Shown: positions 43,411 through 52,885 of the stretch, one piece after another | How positions within the stretch are numbered: the first letter of the stretch is position 1 | Layout of the letters: each line of letters starts with the position of its first letter | Assembly (NCBI RefSeq): GCF_016937515.1 | Contig: NZ_JAFHKM010000002.1 | Location: forward strand, 3,653,001 to 3,717,000 | Source: Cohnella algarum | GTDB lineage: Bacteria; Bacillota; Bacilli; Paenibacillales; Paenibacillaceae | Direction of reading: 5' to 3' | DNA length: 64,000 nucleotides | Position numbers and translations under genes: made by a program | The notes under the pieces: generated by a model | What the model was told of the DNA's origin: nothing | Database searches by the model: none | Seen by the model: the letters and a program-made list of their open reading frames with translations, nothing else

Positions 43411-44745
43411 ATGTTCATGTTGTCCGACAGCGGCGATCCGGTATCCGCGGCAAACGGCGCGGCCCCCCTCTCCGGCTCACGGCCTCCCGGCGCCGTGGCC
43501 AAAGAAATCGAAGACACGGCTAAAAAGTATATCCTTTACAAGCTTCTGCATAACGATTTCTCGACCCCGGAACATTTTCCGGCCCTGTTCGAGCGGTTCG
43601 GGATCGGATTTTCGGACGGGCGCTTTGCGGTCGCGGTCATCCGCTTCGACGATTTCCGCGAGTTCGAACCGGACCGCAGGGCGCACCGGATTTCGATTTT
43701 CAAGTTCGCGATGGTCAATATCGCGCTCGAACTGCTGGGCAGGGATTTCGCCTGCGAAGCCCTGGAAAACGGACCGGACCACGTCACGGTCATTCTGAAC
43801 GGGCCGTCGTTCGGGGAAAGCCGGATGCTCCTGCTTCGAGCCAAGCTGACCGAGACGCTTGCGCAAATCGAGGAGCTGTTCCGCTTCAGCGCGAGCGCCG
43901 GAATCGGCACGGTCGCGGCGAGCGCGAGCGCGATCCGGACAAGCTATTCGAACGCCTTGACGGCGAGCGAGTATCGGATGTTTTTCGGACCGCGGTCGGT
44001 CGTCGCCTACGACGATATCGAGGATCGCGAGCTCGCGCGAATCGCTTTTCCCTACGAGGAGGAGCAGGCGCTGCTGACGGGGATCCGGCAAAACCAGCCC
44101 GAGCACGCTGCCGCGGGCCTGGACGCGTTTTTCGAAGCGGTCCGGGCCGGCAGCGCGCAGGAGGTTCGCCTGTTTTTGGCGCAACTGGGCGGATCGTTGA
44201 GCCGGCTTTCGCATTCCTCGCCGCAGGCGGAGGCGTTCGCGGAATTCGATCTGCGCGCCTTTCACCGGGATTTGCAGGGGCTGGACACGCTGGAGCAGAA
44301 AAAACGGCTGTTCGCGGACCTGCTTGTCGATCAACTGACAGCAAGGGAACAGATCGATCAGCGGAAAAAGGAAGCGCAAATGAAAGCCGCCAAGGCATTT
44401 ATCGCGCAAAACTACGGCAATAGCGATTTGACGGTCGACATCGTGGCGGAGCACGTGCAGTTTTCTCCGAGCTATTTGCGCAAATTGTTCAGGGACGTCT
44501 GCCGCTGCTCGCCGACGGATTACATTTTCCATTACCGGCTGGAAGCGGCCAAACGCCTGCTGCGCGAGACCGAATATACGGCCAAGGACATCGCCGAAAA
44601 GGTCGGCTACCTGAACACCAAATATTTTTACAGCATCTTCAAAAAAAGCGTCGGCATGACGACGTTCGAGTACCGCGAGAAGTTTCGAAACGCGTCTCCA
44701 AACCCGCAAACGGGCCCCCGAAACGATACGAACGGCGTTTTATAA
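43411..44745 (+). CDS. AraC-family transcriptional regulator
   Basis: This 444-residue regulator has a C-terminal AraC double helix-turn-helix (about residues 335-430: LTVDIVAEHVQFSPSYLRKL, then DIAEKVGYLNTKYFYSIFKK). The N-terminal two thirds (FAVAVIRFDDFREFE, SASAGIGTVAASASAI) resemble the middle region of YesN-type regulators but lack a receiver domain and membrane segments. It begins 15 bases after the dehydrogenase stop with GAGGGGAG, so it is cotranscribed and may control the GH88/dehydrogenase genes or the amylase downstream. Confidence 0.9.
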   Translation: MFMLSDSGDPVSAANGAAPLSGSRPPGAVAKEIEDTAKKYILYKLLHNDFSTPEHFPALFERFGIGFSDGRFAVAVIRFDDFREFEPDRRAHRISIFKFAMVNIALELLGRDFACEALENGPDHVTVILNGPSFGESRMLLLRAKLTETLAQIEELFRFSASAGIGTVAASASAIRTSYSNALTASEYRMFFGPRSVVAYDDIEDRELARIAFPYEEEQALLTGIRQNQPEHAAAGLDAFFEAVRAGSAQEVRLFLAQLGGSLSRLSHSSPQAEAFAEFDLRAFHRDLQGLDTLEQKKRLFADLLVDQLTAREQIDQRKKEAQMKAAKAFIAQNYGNSDLTVDIVAEHVQFSPSYLRKLFRDVCRCSPTDYIFHYRLEAAKRLLRETEYTAKDIAEKVGYLNTKYFYSIFKKSVGMTTFEYREKFRNASPNPQTGPRNDTNGVL

Positions 44746-45268
44746 CGAAAAAAAGGCTGCTCTGCCGCGAATTCGTCCGCGCGGGTAAAGAGGTTGCGGA
44801 ATCGGCGATGAAGTCCGCGGCAATGCAAACGGCCTGAAAGCCGAGGTCCCTCGGCGCCGGAGGAAGGAGCCGGGTTCGGGGGGCTTCGCGGTCCCGAGAT
44901 CGATTTTTTAAATTTCCTATGTACAATTCGGAAGAAATTGGTTATGTTTAAGTTGTTCAAGAAACGAGGCACTCCCGGGTGATTTTGTCTTGATTCGTTA
45001 TCTTGAATGCGCTTCCAATTCAAATACGCCTTTTTTTACAGGGAAAGGAGGGAGAAACGAAGAACTGAAGCGCAAACCGCCCTGCTTATCCAAAGTTTTG
45101 CGATCTGCCTCGATTCGCCTCTTCATCCGGTCTCAACCCGCATGCACCCGAGATATTCGCCTTGCCAAAGCTGAACAACTTAAAAAAGAATGCAATCGAT
45201 CATCGCTTTTCTTTTGCTGTTTGCGCAAACGTTTGCACAAATAATTTAAAAGCAAAGGAGATCTTATC
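44746..45268. other. 523-base intergenic region before the amylase gene
   Basis: No convincing gene is present. It holds a small hairpin (GCCGAG/CTCGGC, 44840-44855) and a possible 12-codon open frame (MFKLFKKRGTPG, 44944-44982) without clear support. The amylase operator at 45221-45240 lies near the 3' end. The last 300 bases are AT-rich relative to the surroundings. Confidence 0.6.
45221..45240. promoter_or_regulatory. Palindromic LacI/CcpA/MalR-type operator
   Basis: TTGCGCAAACGTTTGCACAA is centred on ACGT with near-perfect symmetry and contains the GCAAACGTTTGC core of LacI-family operators found before amylase and maltose genes. It ends 28 bases before the amylase GTG, between promoter and ribosome binding site (AAAGGAG). 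Confidence 0.75.
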
Positions 45269-48200
45269 GTGAAGCTGCTAAAAAAATCGGCATTCCTGCT
45301 TCTGGCCTTTTCGCTGGCTCTTTCGGCTTTTTTGTCGCTTGAACCCGCCAAGCCGGCTATGGCGAATGCCGCGCCGGATCCGACTCCTCCGTTCTCCTGG
45401 GATAATGCGACCGTTTATTTTGCGATGACGGACCGTTTTATGGACGGCGATCCGAGCAACAACCATTCGTATGGACGCGAGCTGGACGCGAACGGCAATC
45501 CGTACCCGAATTATAAATCGAAGGTAGGCACTTTTCACGGCGGTGATTTGAAAGGGCTTACACAAAAGATAGAAGAAGGTTATTTCAACGAATTGGGCGT
45601 CAATGCCATCTGGATTACGGCGCCATACGAGCAAATCCACGGCTGGGTCGGCGGGGAGAATTTCCGCCATTACGCCTATCACGGTTATTACGCGCTCGAT
45701 TATACGGAAATGGACCGAAATATGGGCACGAAGGAGGAGATGAGGGCGTTCGTCGATACCGCCCATGAGCATGGCATCCGGGTCGTCATGGATGTCGTCC
45801 TGAACCACGCCGGCTACGAGACGATGAAGGACATGGACGAGTTCGACTTCGGCGAGCTTGCCGGGGGCTGGCAAAACTATTACTATAATCAGCCGGAATC
45901 GGCGGCTCACTACGATACGTACGCCGATTACATCGCCAGCTCCGATGCGAACCGCTGGGCCCGTTGGTGGGGGCCGGACTGGATCCGCTCAAGCTACGCG
46001 GGGTATTCCGGCTGCGGCGGCTCCGATTTGACCTTGTGTCTTTCGGGCTTGCCGGATTTCAAAACCGAATCCTCCCAAACGGTCGGCATTCCTCCGTTTC
46101 TCGCCGAAAAGTGGGGCAGCGCCAAGCTTGCGGCCGAAAACGCGAAGCTGGACGCTTTCTTCGCCCGCACCGGCAAGCCTCGCACGGTCAGCAATCATCT
46201 GATCAGCTGGCTTACCGATTGGGTCCGGGAGTACGGGATCGACGGTTTCCGCGTCGATACCGCCAAGCATGTCGAAATGCACGTGTGGAAAGCGTTGAAG
46301 GAAGAAGCGGTCATCGCGCTTCGGGACTGGAAGGCGGCCCATCCGGACAAAAAACTCGACGATCTCGATTTCTGGATGACGGGCGAAGCGTGGGGACACG
46401 GACTTGGCCGAAGCGCCTACTTCGACAACGGCTTCGATTCGATGATCAACTTCTCGTTCCAGGGCTCGGCGGGCAATCTGGCGAATTTGGAGGGGATTTA
46501 TTCGAATTACGCCGCCAGCATCAACTCGGACGATTCGTTTAATATGCTGAGCTATATTTCGTCGCACGACACTTCGCTTTTTAACCGCAGCAATCTGATC
46601 AACGCGGGGACCTCGCTGCTCATGCTGCCCGGAGGCGTGCAGATTTTCTACGGGGACGAGACGGCGAGACCGCCGGTAACCGCGCCATGGGATCAGCCGA
46701 CGCGGTCGGACATGAACTGGAGCTCGATCGATGCGGGCGTCTTGTCCCACTGGCAGAAGCTCGGCCAGTTCCGCAGCAAGCATATCGCCGTCGGGGCGGG
46801 AAGCCACAGGCAGCTGCAATCGTCGCCGTACGCGTTCAGCCGGACGTACAATTCCGGCGGCGTCGAGGACAAGGTGGCGGTCGTCGTCGGCGCAAGCGGA
46901 ACGACTACGGTCAACGTCGGTTCGGCATTCGAGGACGGGACGACGGTAACGGACTTTTATACGGGTCAATCGGCGGTCGTCACGGGAGGCCAGGTTACCT
47001 TCGCCGCCCACGCGAACGGCGTTATCCTCATCGAAGAACCGCCGACGCTCGAAGCCCGCGTGTCGGCCTCTCCCGCCGGCGGCAGCTTCAGCACCGAAAC
47101 GAAGGAAGTTACCCTGAACGTGAGAAATGCCGAAACGGGCTTCTACACGCTGGACGGGAGCGATCCGAAAGACGGCGGCATTCCGTTTGAAAACGGGCAG
47201 ACGATCGCGATCGGCGCCGGCATGGAGATCGGCGACTCGGTTGCGCTGCGGCTGTACGCGGTCAACGATTTGGCCGAACATGCGAGACAATACGTTTTCA
47301 CGAAAACCGAACGGAGCATCCTGACGGTCCATTTCAAAAAACCTGCCAACTGGGGAACGCCGCATTTGTATTATTATGAAACGTCGCCGGAAGTCCCGGA
47401 ACCGGTCTGGACAACGTCGCCGGCAATGGTCAGCGAAGGAAACGGGTGGTATGCATATTCGATCGAGGATGCGGAAAGCGCCCGCGTCATTTTCAAGGAC
47501 AACAACGGCAACCAGATTCCGGGGCGGCAGCAGCCGGGCCTGGTCCTGACCGCGGAGGGCTGGTACGACAACGGCTGGATCGCCGATCCGACGGATTCGG
47601 TTGCGCCTTCGATTCCGTCGAACGTGTCGGCGTCGGCAGCGACCGGCAGCTCCATCACGCTGATCTGGGACGCTTCGACGGACAATATCGGCGTCGCCGG
47701 GTACGAAATTTACCGGGACGGAGCCAAGGTCGGCGATGCTGCCGGCACGACGTATACGGACAGCGGACTTTCGGCGTCAACCGAATATTCGTATACCGTG
47801 AAAGCATATGACGCGGCCGGCAACGTATCGGAAGCGAGCGCGGCGGTTGCGGCCGCGACTGCAGCCGCTCCTCCGACGAACCAGGCGACCGTTTATTACA
47901 AGCGGGGATATGCGACGCCGTATTTCCATTACATGCCGGCCGGCGGCGCATGGACGGCCGTTCCGGGCCTTGCGATGGAGCCTTCGCCGAATTACGCGGG
48001 CTACAGCGTCATTACGGTCGATATCGGAACGGCGACCAGCCTGAAGGCCGCGTTCAACAACGGAAGCGGCGTCTGGGACAACAATGGGGGCCAAAATTAT
48101 ACGTTCCAGCAAGGGGTCTGGACGTTCGACGGCGGCAGCATCGTGTCAGGAGCGCCTGATCCGAACAGTCAAAGCCTGACGATTTCGCTAAGCGTTCCGG

Positions 48201-48478
48201 CCAACACCAGCGTTTCCGATTCGGTGTACATCGCCGGATCGTTCAACGGCTGGAATCCCGCCGACGGCGATTACCGGATGACGCGCAACGGCGACGGGAC
48301 GTATTTCATTACGTTCGAAGTGGCGGCCGGGACGACGATCCAGTACAAGTTTACGAGAGGAACGTGGGCATCGGTCGAAGCTAACGCCAACGGCTCGGAT
48401 ATCGCGAACCGGACCTATACGAAAGCGGCCGGAGCGCAAGGATTAAGCCTGTCCGTGCCGCGATGGAAGGATAAATAA
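45269..48478 (+). CDS. Secreted multi-domain GH13 alpha-amylase
   Basis: This 1069-residue exported starch-degrading enzyme has a signal peptide of about 33 residues (MKLLKKSAFLLLAFSLALS). The GH13 barrel covers about residues 45-540, with the nucleophile at Asp330 (GFRVDTAKH), acid/base Glu373 (WMTGEAWG) and Asp434 (SSHDTSLF). It is followed by an all-beta C domain, a CBM26-like module (LTVHFKKPANWGTPHLYYY), a fibronectin III domain (PSIPSNVSASAATGSSITLI), a CBM25-like module (ATVYYKRGYATPYFHYM) and a terminal CBM20/E-set-like module (SVYIAGSFNGWNPADGDYRM). The start is GTG 45269. The operator just upstream implies maltodextrin-responsive or catabolite control. Confidence 0.92.
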   Translation: MKLLKKSAFLLLAFSLALSAFLSLEPAKPAMANAAPDPTPPFSWDNATVYFAMTDRFMDGDPSNNHSYGRELDANGNPYPNYKSKVGTFHGGDLKGLTQKIEEGYFNELGVNAIWITAPYEQIHGWVGGENFRHYAYHGYYALDYTEMDRNMGTKEEMRAFVDTAHEHGIRVVMDVVLNHAGYETMKDMDEFDFGELAGGWQNYYYNQPESAAHYDTYADYIASSDANRWARWWGPDWIRSSYAGYSGCGGSDLTLCLSGLPDFKTESSQTVGIPPFLAEKWGSAKLAAENAKLDAFFARTGKPRTVSNHLISWLTDWVREYGIDGFRVDTAKHVEMHVWKALKEEAVIALRDWKAAHPDKKLDDLDFWMTGEAWGHGLGRSAYFDNGFDSMINFSFQGSAGNLANLEGIYSNYAASINSDDSFNMLSYISSHDTSLFNRSNLINAGTSLLMLPGGVQIFYGDETARPPVTAPWDQPTRSDMNWSSIDAGVLSHWQKLGQFRSKHIAVGAGSHRQLQSSPYAFSRTYNSGGVEDKVAVVVGASGTTTVNVGSAFEDGTTVTDFYTGQSAVVTGGQVTFAAHANGVILIEEPPTLEARVSASPAGGSFSTETKEVTLNVRNAETGFYTLDGSDPKDGGIPFENGQTIAIGAGMEIGDSVALRLYAVNDLAEHARQYVFTKTERSILTVHFKKPANWGTPHLYYYETSPEVPEPVWTTSPAMVSEGNGWYAYSIEDAESARVIFKDNNGNQIPGRQQPGLVLTAEGWYDNGWIADPTDSVAPSIPSNVSASAATGSSITLIWDASTDNIGVAGYEIYRDGAKVGDAAGTTYTDSGLSASTEYSYTVKAYDAAGNVSEASAAVAAATAAAPPTNQATVYYKRGYATPYFHYMPAGGAWTAVPGLAMEPSPNYAGYSVITVDIGTATSLKAAFNNGSGVWDNNGGQNYTFQQGVWTFDGGSIVSGAPDPNSQSLTISLSVPANTSVSDSVYIAGSFNGWNPADGDYRMTRNGDGTYFITFEVAAGTTIQYKFTRGTWASVEANANGSDIANRTYTKAAGAQGLSLSVPRWKDK

Positions 48479-48483
48479 GGGCC

Positions 48484-48536
48484 GGGTCGGCTGAGCCCAG
48501 CCAATGCAGAAGGAGCCGACCCGCGACGTCGGTCGC
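48484..48536. terminator. Convergent hairpins between amylase and glutaminase genes
   Basis: GGGTCGGCT (48484-48492) pairs perfectly with AGCCGACCC (48514-48522), directly followed by a second small stem GCGAC/GTCGC. The position between two convergent genes suits a bidirectional terminator, although no long T-run is present. Confidence 0.55.
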
Positions 48537-48582
48537 AGGTCGGCTCGCCTCTCGAATGGTTTTCCAGAGCGGAAGCCATCGG

Positions 48583-49527
48583 TCAAAACATGCTCCAGTC
48601 GAATTCCCGGGACAGCGTCTCCATCAGATGGACGCCCGCGATGCTGTTTCCTTTGCGGTTGAGCGCCGGACCGACGACGCCGATTCCGTAACGTCCGGGA
48701 ACGAGCGTCAAAATGCCGCCCGAGACGCCGCTTTTGGCCGGAAGCCCGACCTGGATGGCGAATTCGCCGGAGGCGTTGTACATTCCGCAAGTGATCATGA
48801 ACGTCTTCGCGATCTGCACGTAGCGGCGCGGGATCAAACTCTCGCCCGTGAGCGGGTCCGCGCCGTCGAAAGCAAGCACCAGCGCCATACGGGCGATGTC
48901 CGCGCAGGCGACCTTGATCGAGCAATGGCGGAAGTACACGTCGAGCACCTCGTCGACGCCGCCTTCCAGCACGCCGTTGTCTTTCAGGAGATAGGCCATC
49001 GAACGGTTGAGGTTGGCCGTAGCGGCTTCCGACCGGTAAACGTCTTCGTCCAGTTCGAGCGAAGGGTTGCCGGCCAGCTTGCGGAAGAAAGACAAAATCC
49101 GAGATGATTTTTCCTCCGAATCCGCGCCGGCAATCAGCGACGACACCGCGATCGCTCCCGCGTTGATCAGCGGGTTGAACGGGATGCCGGGCCGCACCAG
49201 CTCCAGCTTCAGCATCGAATTGAAGTTGTCGCCGGTCGGCTCCATGCCCACTTTGTCAAAAACGGCCGCTTCGCCATTATCCATGAGCGCGAGAATCAGC
49301 GTAAAAACTTTAGAAATGCTCTGCATCGTAAACGGGATGCCGCAGTCTCCCGCCGAAGCGGTTCGGCCGTTTGCATCCAGTACGGCAATGCCGAGAGCGG
49401 ACTGGGGCATTTTGGACAGTTCCGGGATATACGATGCGACCTTGCCTTCGGCTGCGCGCTTCCTGCTCGTTTCCAACCATAAAGGCAGCTGCGTCAGAAG
49501 GCGATCGAATTCGGACGTTTCGGACAC
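48583..49527 (-). CDS. glsA: Glutaminase
   Basis: This 314-residue enzyme hydrolyses glutamine to glutamate and ammonia with a serine-dependent, beta-lactamase-like fold. The catalytic SISK motif is in PFTMQSISKVFTLIL, and FNPLINAGAIAV and KSGVSGGILTLVPGRYGIGV are family blocks. I chose GTG 49527 because AAGGAGG lies 7 bases upstream and the length matches the family; an ATG at 49551 would bypass that site. It converges on the amylase gene. Confidence 0.93.
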   Translation of the reverse strand: MSETSEFDRLLTQLPLWLETSRKRAAEGKVASYIPELSKMPQSALGIAVLDANGRTASAGDCGIPFTMQSISKVFTLILALMDNGEAAVFDKVGMEPTGDNFNSMLKLELVRPGIPFNPLINAGAIAVSSLIAGADSEEKSSRILSFFRKLAGNPSLELDEDVYRSEAATANLNRSMAYLLKDNGVLEGGVDEVLDVYFRHCSIKVACADIARMALVLAFDGADPLTGESLIPRRYVQIAKTFMITCGMYNASGEFAIQVGLPAKSGVSGGILTLVPGRYGIGVVGPALNRKGNSIAGVHLMETLSREFDWSMF

Positions 49528-49630
49528 GGGATTTCCTCCTTGCAAAGCCATCCGAGCCGCAACGGGCCCGACGGCGGGTTATTCGTTGCGGCTCGGACCG
49601 GCGAGCGAATTCGCTCGTACCGATAACGAA

Positions 49631-50455
49631 TTAGCTCAGCTTTTGCTGTTCCTTGATCGTATCCTTCAGTTCTTCGTCGCCTTTATGCGCGTTCGGAACC
49701 GCCGATTTGCCCGACAGGAACCAGCCGGTTACGGCGATCGCCACGAGCACGATATAGAACGTCGCTTTCCAGCCGGTGCTTTCCACGAACGAGTGCGGGA
49801 GCACGTGCAGCGCGTCGTGGGCGAGCGTATGAACGGCGAGCTTGACGCCGACCCAGCCGACGATGACGAACGCGGCCAGTTCAAGCGCGGGACGGGAGTG
49901 AAGCAGTTTGACGAAGAAATTGGCGGCAAACCGCATGATGACGAGTCCGATAATGCCGCCCGCCAAAACGACGATAAACTGGCCGCCGTCCATGCTCCCG
50001 ATCGACTGGATGCCGCTTGGCGGAAGGGCGACCGCAAGCGCGACCGCAGCCAGGATGGAGTCGATCGCAAAGGCGATATCCGCAAGCTCGACTTTGAGGA
50101 CGGTCATCCAGAAGCCGGCCTGCTTGCGGTTTTCTTTTTCCGCCGCTTCCGCTTCCTGCGCATTCTTTTTGCGAATGAACTTCACGATGTTATGAATCGA
50201 AATGAACAACAGGTACAACGCGCCGATGGCCTGGATTTGCCAAACATCGACGAGCAGGGAAATGATGAACAGCGATGCGAAACGGAAGACGAAAGCTCCA
50301 AACAAACCGTAGAACAAAGCCTTTTTCCGTTCCTTTTCGTCCAGATGCTTGACCATGATCGCCAGCACCAGGGCGTTGTCCGCCGCCAAAAGCCCCTCCA
50401 GCAGCACCAAAATAATCAAAACCCACCCATACTCAAGCAAAAGCCCGACATCCAT
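49631..50455 (-). CDS. TerC-family membrane protein (predicted Mn2+ exporter)
   Basis: This 274-residue integral membrane protein has about seven helices. The conserved acidic motifs LLEGLLAADNALVLAIMVKH and VELADIAFAIDSILAAVAL mark the TerC family. Homologues such as YkoY (MeeF) and YceF (MeeY) of Bacillus subtilis export manganese. The upstream yybP-ykoY riboswitch (50491-50652) independently supports a manganese role. The gap to glsA is about 100 bases, so the two could share a transcript. Confidence 0.92.
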   Translation of the reverse strand: MDVGLLLEYGWVLIILVLLEGLLAADNALVLAIMVKHLDEKERKKALFYGLFGAFVFRFASLFIISLLVDVWQIQAIGALYLLFISIHNIVKFIRKKNAQEAEAAEKENRKQAGFWMTVLKVELADIAFAIDSILAAVALAVALPPSGIQSIGSMDGGQFIVVLAGGIIGLVIMRFAANFFVKLLHSRPALELAAFVIVGWVGVKLAVHTLAHDALHVLPHSFVESTGWKATFYIVLVAIAVTGWFLSGKSAVPNAHKGDEELKDTIKEQQKLS

Positions 50456-50490
50456 TTCTCGTTTCCTCCCTCATCCAACTCATGATCATT

Positions 50491-50652
50491 AAAAAGACCT
50501 TTGCCTCCAATTGTTAAGATCGCCAAAAAAGGCGTCTCACAATCAGCGGCAAAGGTCTCGCTAACAATGGATTATTGCCAATAAAGCCGGAGATTTGATC
50601 TCGTAATGACGACTTTACTGAACAGCTACTCCCCTTCATCCGGGTATGAAGT
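50491..50652 (-). ncRNA. yybP-ykoY (Mn2+) riboswitch with intrinsic terminator
   Basis: Read on the minus strand, it starts with a small CTTCAT/ATGAAG stem, then AAGGGGAGTAGC, AAAGTCGTCATTACG and CCGGCTTTATTGGCAA, all hallmarks of the yybP-ykoY family. The 3' end is a perfect 11-base-pair stem (AGACCTTTGCC with GGCAAAGGTCT) followed by TTTTT, i.e. a terminator. Manganese binding is expected to favour read-through into terC. The leader ends about 35 bases before the terC start. Confidence 0.9.
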
Positions 50653-50673
50653 TGTAGATCAAGCTATAAGCGA

Positions 50674-50702
50674 ATCTTAAATGATTTTTCGTTCGTTGTC
50701 AA
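50674..50702 (-). promoter_or_regulatory. Promoter of the riboswitch-terC transcript
   Basis: On the minus strand TTGACA (50702-50697) and TAAGAT (50679-50674) are 17 bases apart, directly upstream of the riboswitch. Confidence 0.7.
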
Positions 50703-50862
50703 TTTTCTTGATGGCACGATTTTGACGCGCTTGTTGGCGAGCGCCGCCGATAGTGTAAAATCTCTGTGGGTGTAGGAATTGGAAAAAGCGGATATAGAAA
50801 AAGAGCTTCTCCCTTGGTAAAGTGATGTTTGCGCACAACACACCAAGAAGGAGGAAGCTCCT

Positions 50863-52209
50863 GTGAGCCACTTTACCACAACAATGCCGACGATGAAAGA
50901 GATTGAGCAATGGATTTTCCGGAAAATGCAGGAGGAATTCGCTCGTGCGATGAAGCAGGTACTGGAGGCGCTGGATCAGCAGATCCTGGAGCAACGGGAC
51001 CGAGAGCGTTATCGAGTAAAGGACGAGCGTGAAACAAGCGTCAACACAGTGTTCGGGAATGTGCGCTTTAAGCGGAGATTGTACTGTGACCGTAGAAGCG
51101 GCAAACACGTGTATCTGCTGGATCAGCTGTTGCAATTCGAAGGGCGCGGGAAAGTCAGTCCGCATTTGGAAGAGACAGCAATCGCATTCGCAAGCCAAGG
51201 ACCGTCGTACCGGGACAGCGCAAAGAGGCTGGAGCAGCTTTTGGGCTACAATGTGCTGAGCCACCAAGCGATCAGGGAAAAACTGATGGAGCGTGCGCAA
51301 CAGCCGATGCCAGCGGTGAAACGGCGCGCTGCCCGCGTGCTGTTCGTGGAAGTGGATGGGCTGTACACGAAGCTGCAGCGGAGCAAAAAGCGCGGGATGG
51401 AGAACGCAATTGCAGTCGTACACGAAGGCTGGGAGAAGAACGGCAAGCGGGTACAGCTGAAGAACAAACAGCATTACCTGCATACGAGCGGCGGCGACTT
51501 CTGGGAAGGGTTCGGGGACTTTCTGGTGGAGCGTTACGAAATCGACGAGAACACGTGGCTTGTGGTGAACGGAGACGGCGCGGCGTGGATCGGGGAATGT
51601 ACATCCTACTTTCACCAATGTCTGTACATGCTGGACCGCTTTCATGTGGCGCGTGATTTGAAACGCTTTGTTGGTCATTTGCCGCAGGTGTGGGAGACCG
51701 TGAGACGGTCTTTGGCCAAACAGGATGCAGCCGCGCTTATGGCGGTCCTGGAAGGCGTGTCGGAGCAAGAGATAGCGGAAGAGAACCGGAAGGATTGGAA
51801 GCCGTATAAAAGATTTCTAAAGCGGCATGAGAAGCATTTGGACGACTACCGAAAAACACTCCAGGCGAAGGGGATCGACACAAGCGGTATGCGCCCGATG
51901 GGAAGCGCGGAATCGCAGATGCGTATATTCGCCAAGCGGACGAAGCGTGGCGGGTACAGTTGGAGTGAGCGAGGCGTCAGGGCGATGCTGAGGACGATGA
52001 TGAGGATTCAAGAAGCGGGCACGGTGGTAAGAACGGTTGAAGGACAAGCGAGTAAGCAGGCAACGCCGCAGCAGTCGATAAACATGCGGCAATTGCTCAA
52101 GAACGTGACGCAACCGGTCAAGGGTTGTATCGCTGGAATGATTCGCATGCTGCAAGGACCGAAGCAAAGCAGCACAACGGGTATGGCACTCAAAGCACTT
52201 CGCGGATAA
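50863..52209 (+). mobile_element. ISLre2-family transposase (UPF0236)
   Basis: This 448-residue transposase resembles the ISLre2/UPF0236 family: ERYRVKDERETSVNTVFGNV, CDRRSGKHVYLLDQLL, VDGLYTKLQRSKKRG and the conserved block GDGAAWIG...YMLDRFHVARDL. GTG 50863 has a strong AAGGAGG site, and the frame is intact from end to end. I could not find convincing terminal inverted repeats or a target duplication in 50703-50862 or 52210-52320, so the exact element borders are open. It inserted between the terC riboswitch and the hesB-like gene without disrupting either. Confidence 0.85.
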
Positions 52210-52355
52210 CGGCAAAAAATTCTGACAAATCACTTGTGTTTGATGAAAGAACGAAGCAAAGCGCTTACAAGGAAGAGGTTCCTTCGGGGTTCGCGTTCCA
52301 GGCATCTTAAATGACTGCCCACGCTAGCTTGACACTGACAGCGCCGCCTGCGGCC

Positions 52356-52384
52356 TTGTTGGTCGGCCAAGCGAGCAGTATAAT
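52356..52384 (+). promoter_or_regulatory. Promoter of the HesB-like gene
   Basis: TTGTTG (52356-52361) and a perfect TATAAT (52379-52384) are 17 bases apart, 48 bases before the start codon. Confidence 0.6.
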
Positions 52385-52432
52385 GAAATGACCGCACGCG
52401 GGATTCATACGTAGGAAAGGGGTGCGCCTGAA

Positions 52433-52711
52433 ATGGAAATGGCCGTTTCGCCGTCCGCCTTGCAGTGCTTCGAGCAGGAATGGGGCTATAAACACGGCGA
52501 CCGCATTCGCGTATTTGTTCGTTATGTCAGCGGGGGCACCGAGCCGTACGGTTTCGGCATCATGAAGGACGATCCGATGGATCCGGCAGCCGTGGTGACC
52601 GCAGGCGAGCTTACCTTCTATATGGAACAAAAGGACGTCTGGTTTCTCGAGCACAAAAAGCTCACCCTCGATTGCCTAAACGGCGATATCGTGTTCAAAG
52701 TCGAATCGTGA
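52433..52711 (+). CDS. HesB/YneR-like small protein
   Basis: This 92-residue protein resembles the HesB-like YneR group (AVSPSALQCFEQEWGYKHGD, then RIRVFVRYVSGGTEPYGFGI). A-type iron-sulfur carriers need three conserved cysteines, but only one cysteine (about residue 12) plus a late one (DCLNG) are present, so cluster transfer in the usual way is unlikely. It is a single-gene transcript with its own promoter and terminator. ATG 52433 is preceded by AAAGGGG. Confidence 0.8.
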   Translation: MEMAVSPSALQCFEQEWGYKHGDRIRVFVRYVSGGTEPYGFGIMKDDPMDPAAVVTAGELTFYMEQKDVWFLEHKKLTLDCLNGDIVFKVES

Positions 52712-52715
52712 CGAT

Positions 52716-52763
52716 AAAAGACCGCACCGTTTGGCCGGCAACGGCCACAGGGAGCGGTCTTTT
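52716..52763 (+). terminator. Terminator after the HesB-like gene
   Basis: AAAAGACCGC pairs with GCGGTCTTTT around an inner GGCCG/CGGCC stem, and a T-run follows. It starts 4 bases after the stop codon. Confidence 0.9.
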
Positions 52764-52804
52764 TGTTTCGGGGCCCAAAAGGAATCAAAAGCGCAAAAAT
52801 CGCA

Positions 52805-52833
52805 TTGACAAATTTGTGACGATAGTTTATATT
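52805..52833 (+). promoter_or_regulatory. Promoter of the yceI-like gene
   Basis: A perfect TTGACA (52805-52810) and TATATT (52828-52833) with 17-base spacing. Downstream AGTTAATG and AGTTAGTTAATG blocks (52836-52868) could be a regulator site. Confidence 0.8.
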
Positions 52834-52885
52834 CAAGTTAATGTTACTATATAAAAGTTAGTTAATGATGAGGAGGAAACGGAAG

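Noticed and set aside
44990..45244. 84-codon plus-strand open frame upstream of the amylase
   Set aside because: No conserved features, overlaps the operator region and has composition unlike a coding sequence.
52210..52355. Small gene or remnant downstream of the transposase
   Set aside because: No open frame with a ribosome binding site or homologous motif could be recognised.
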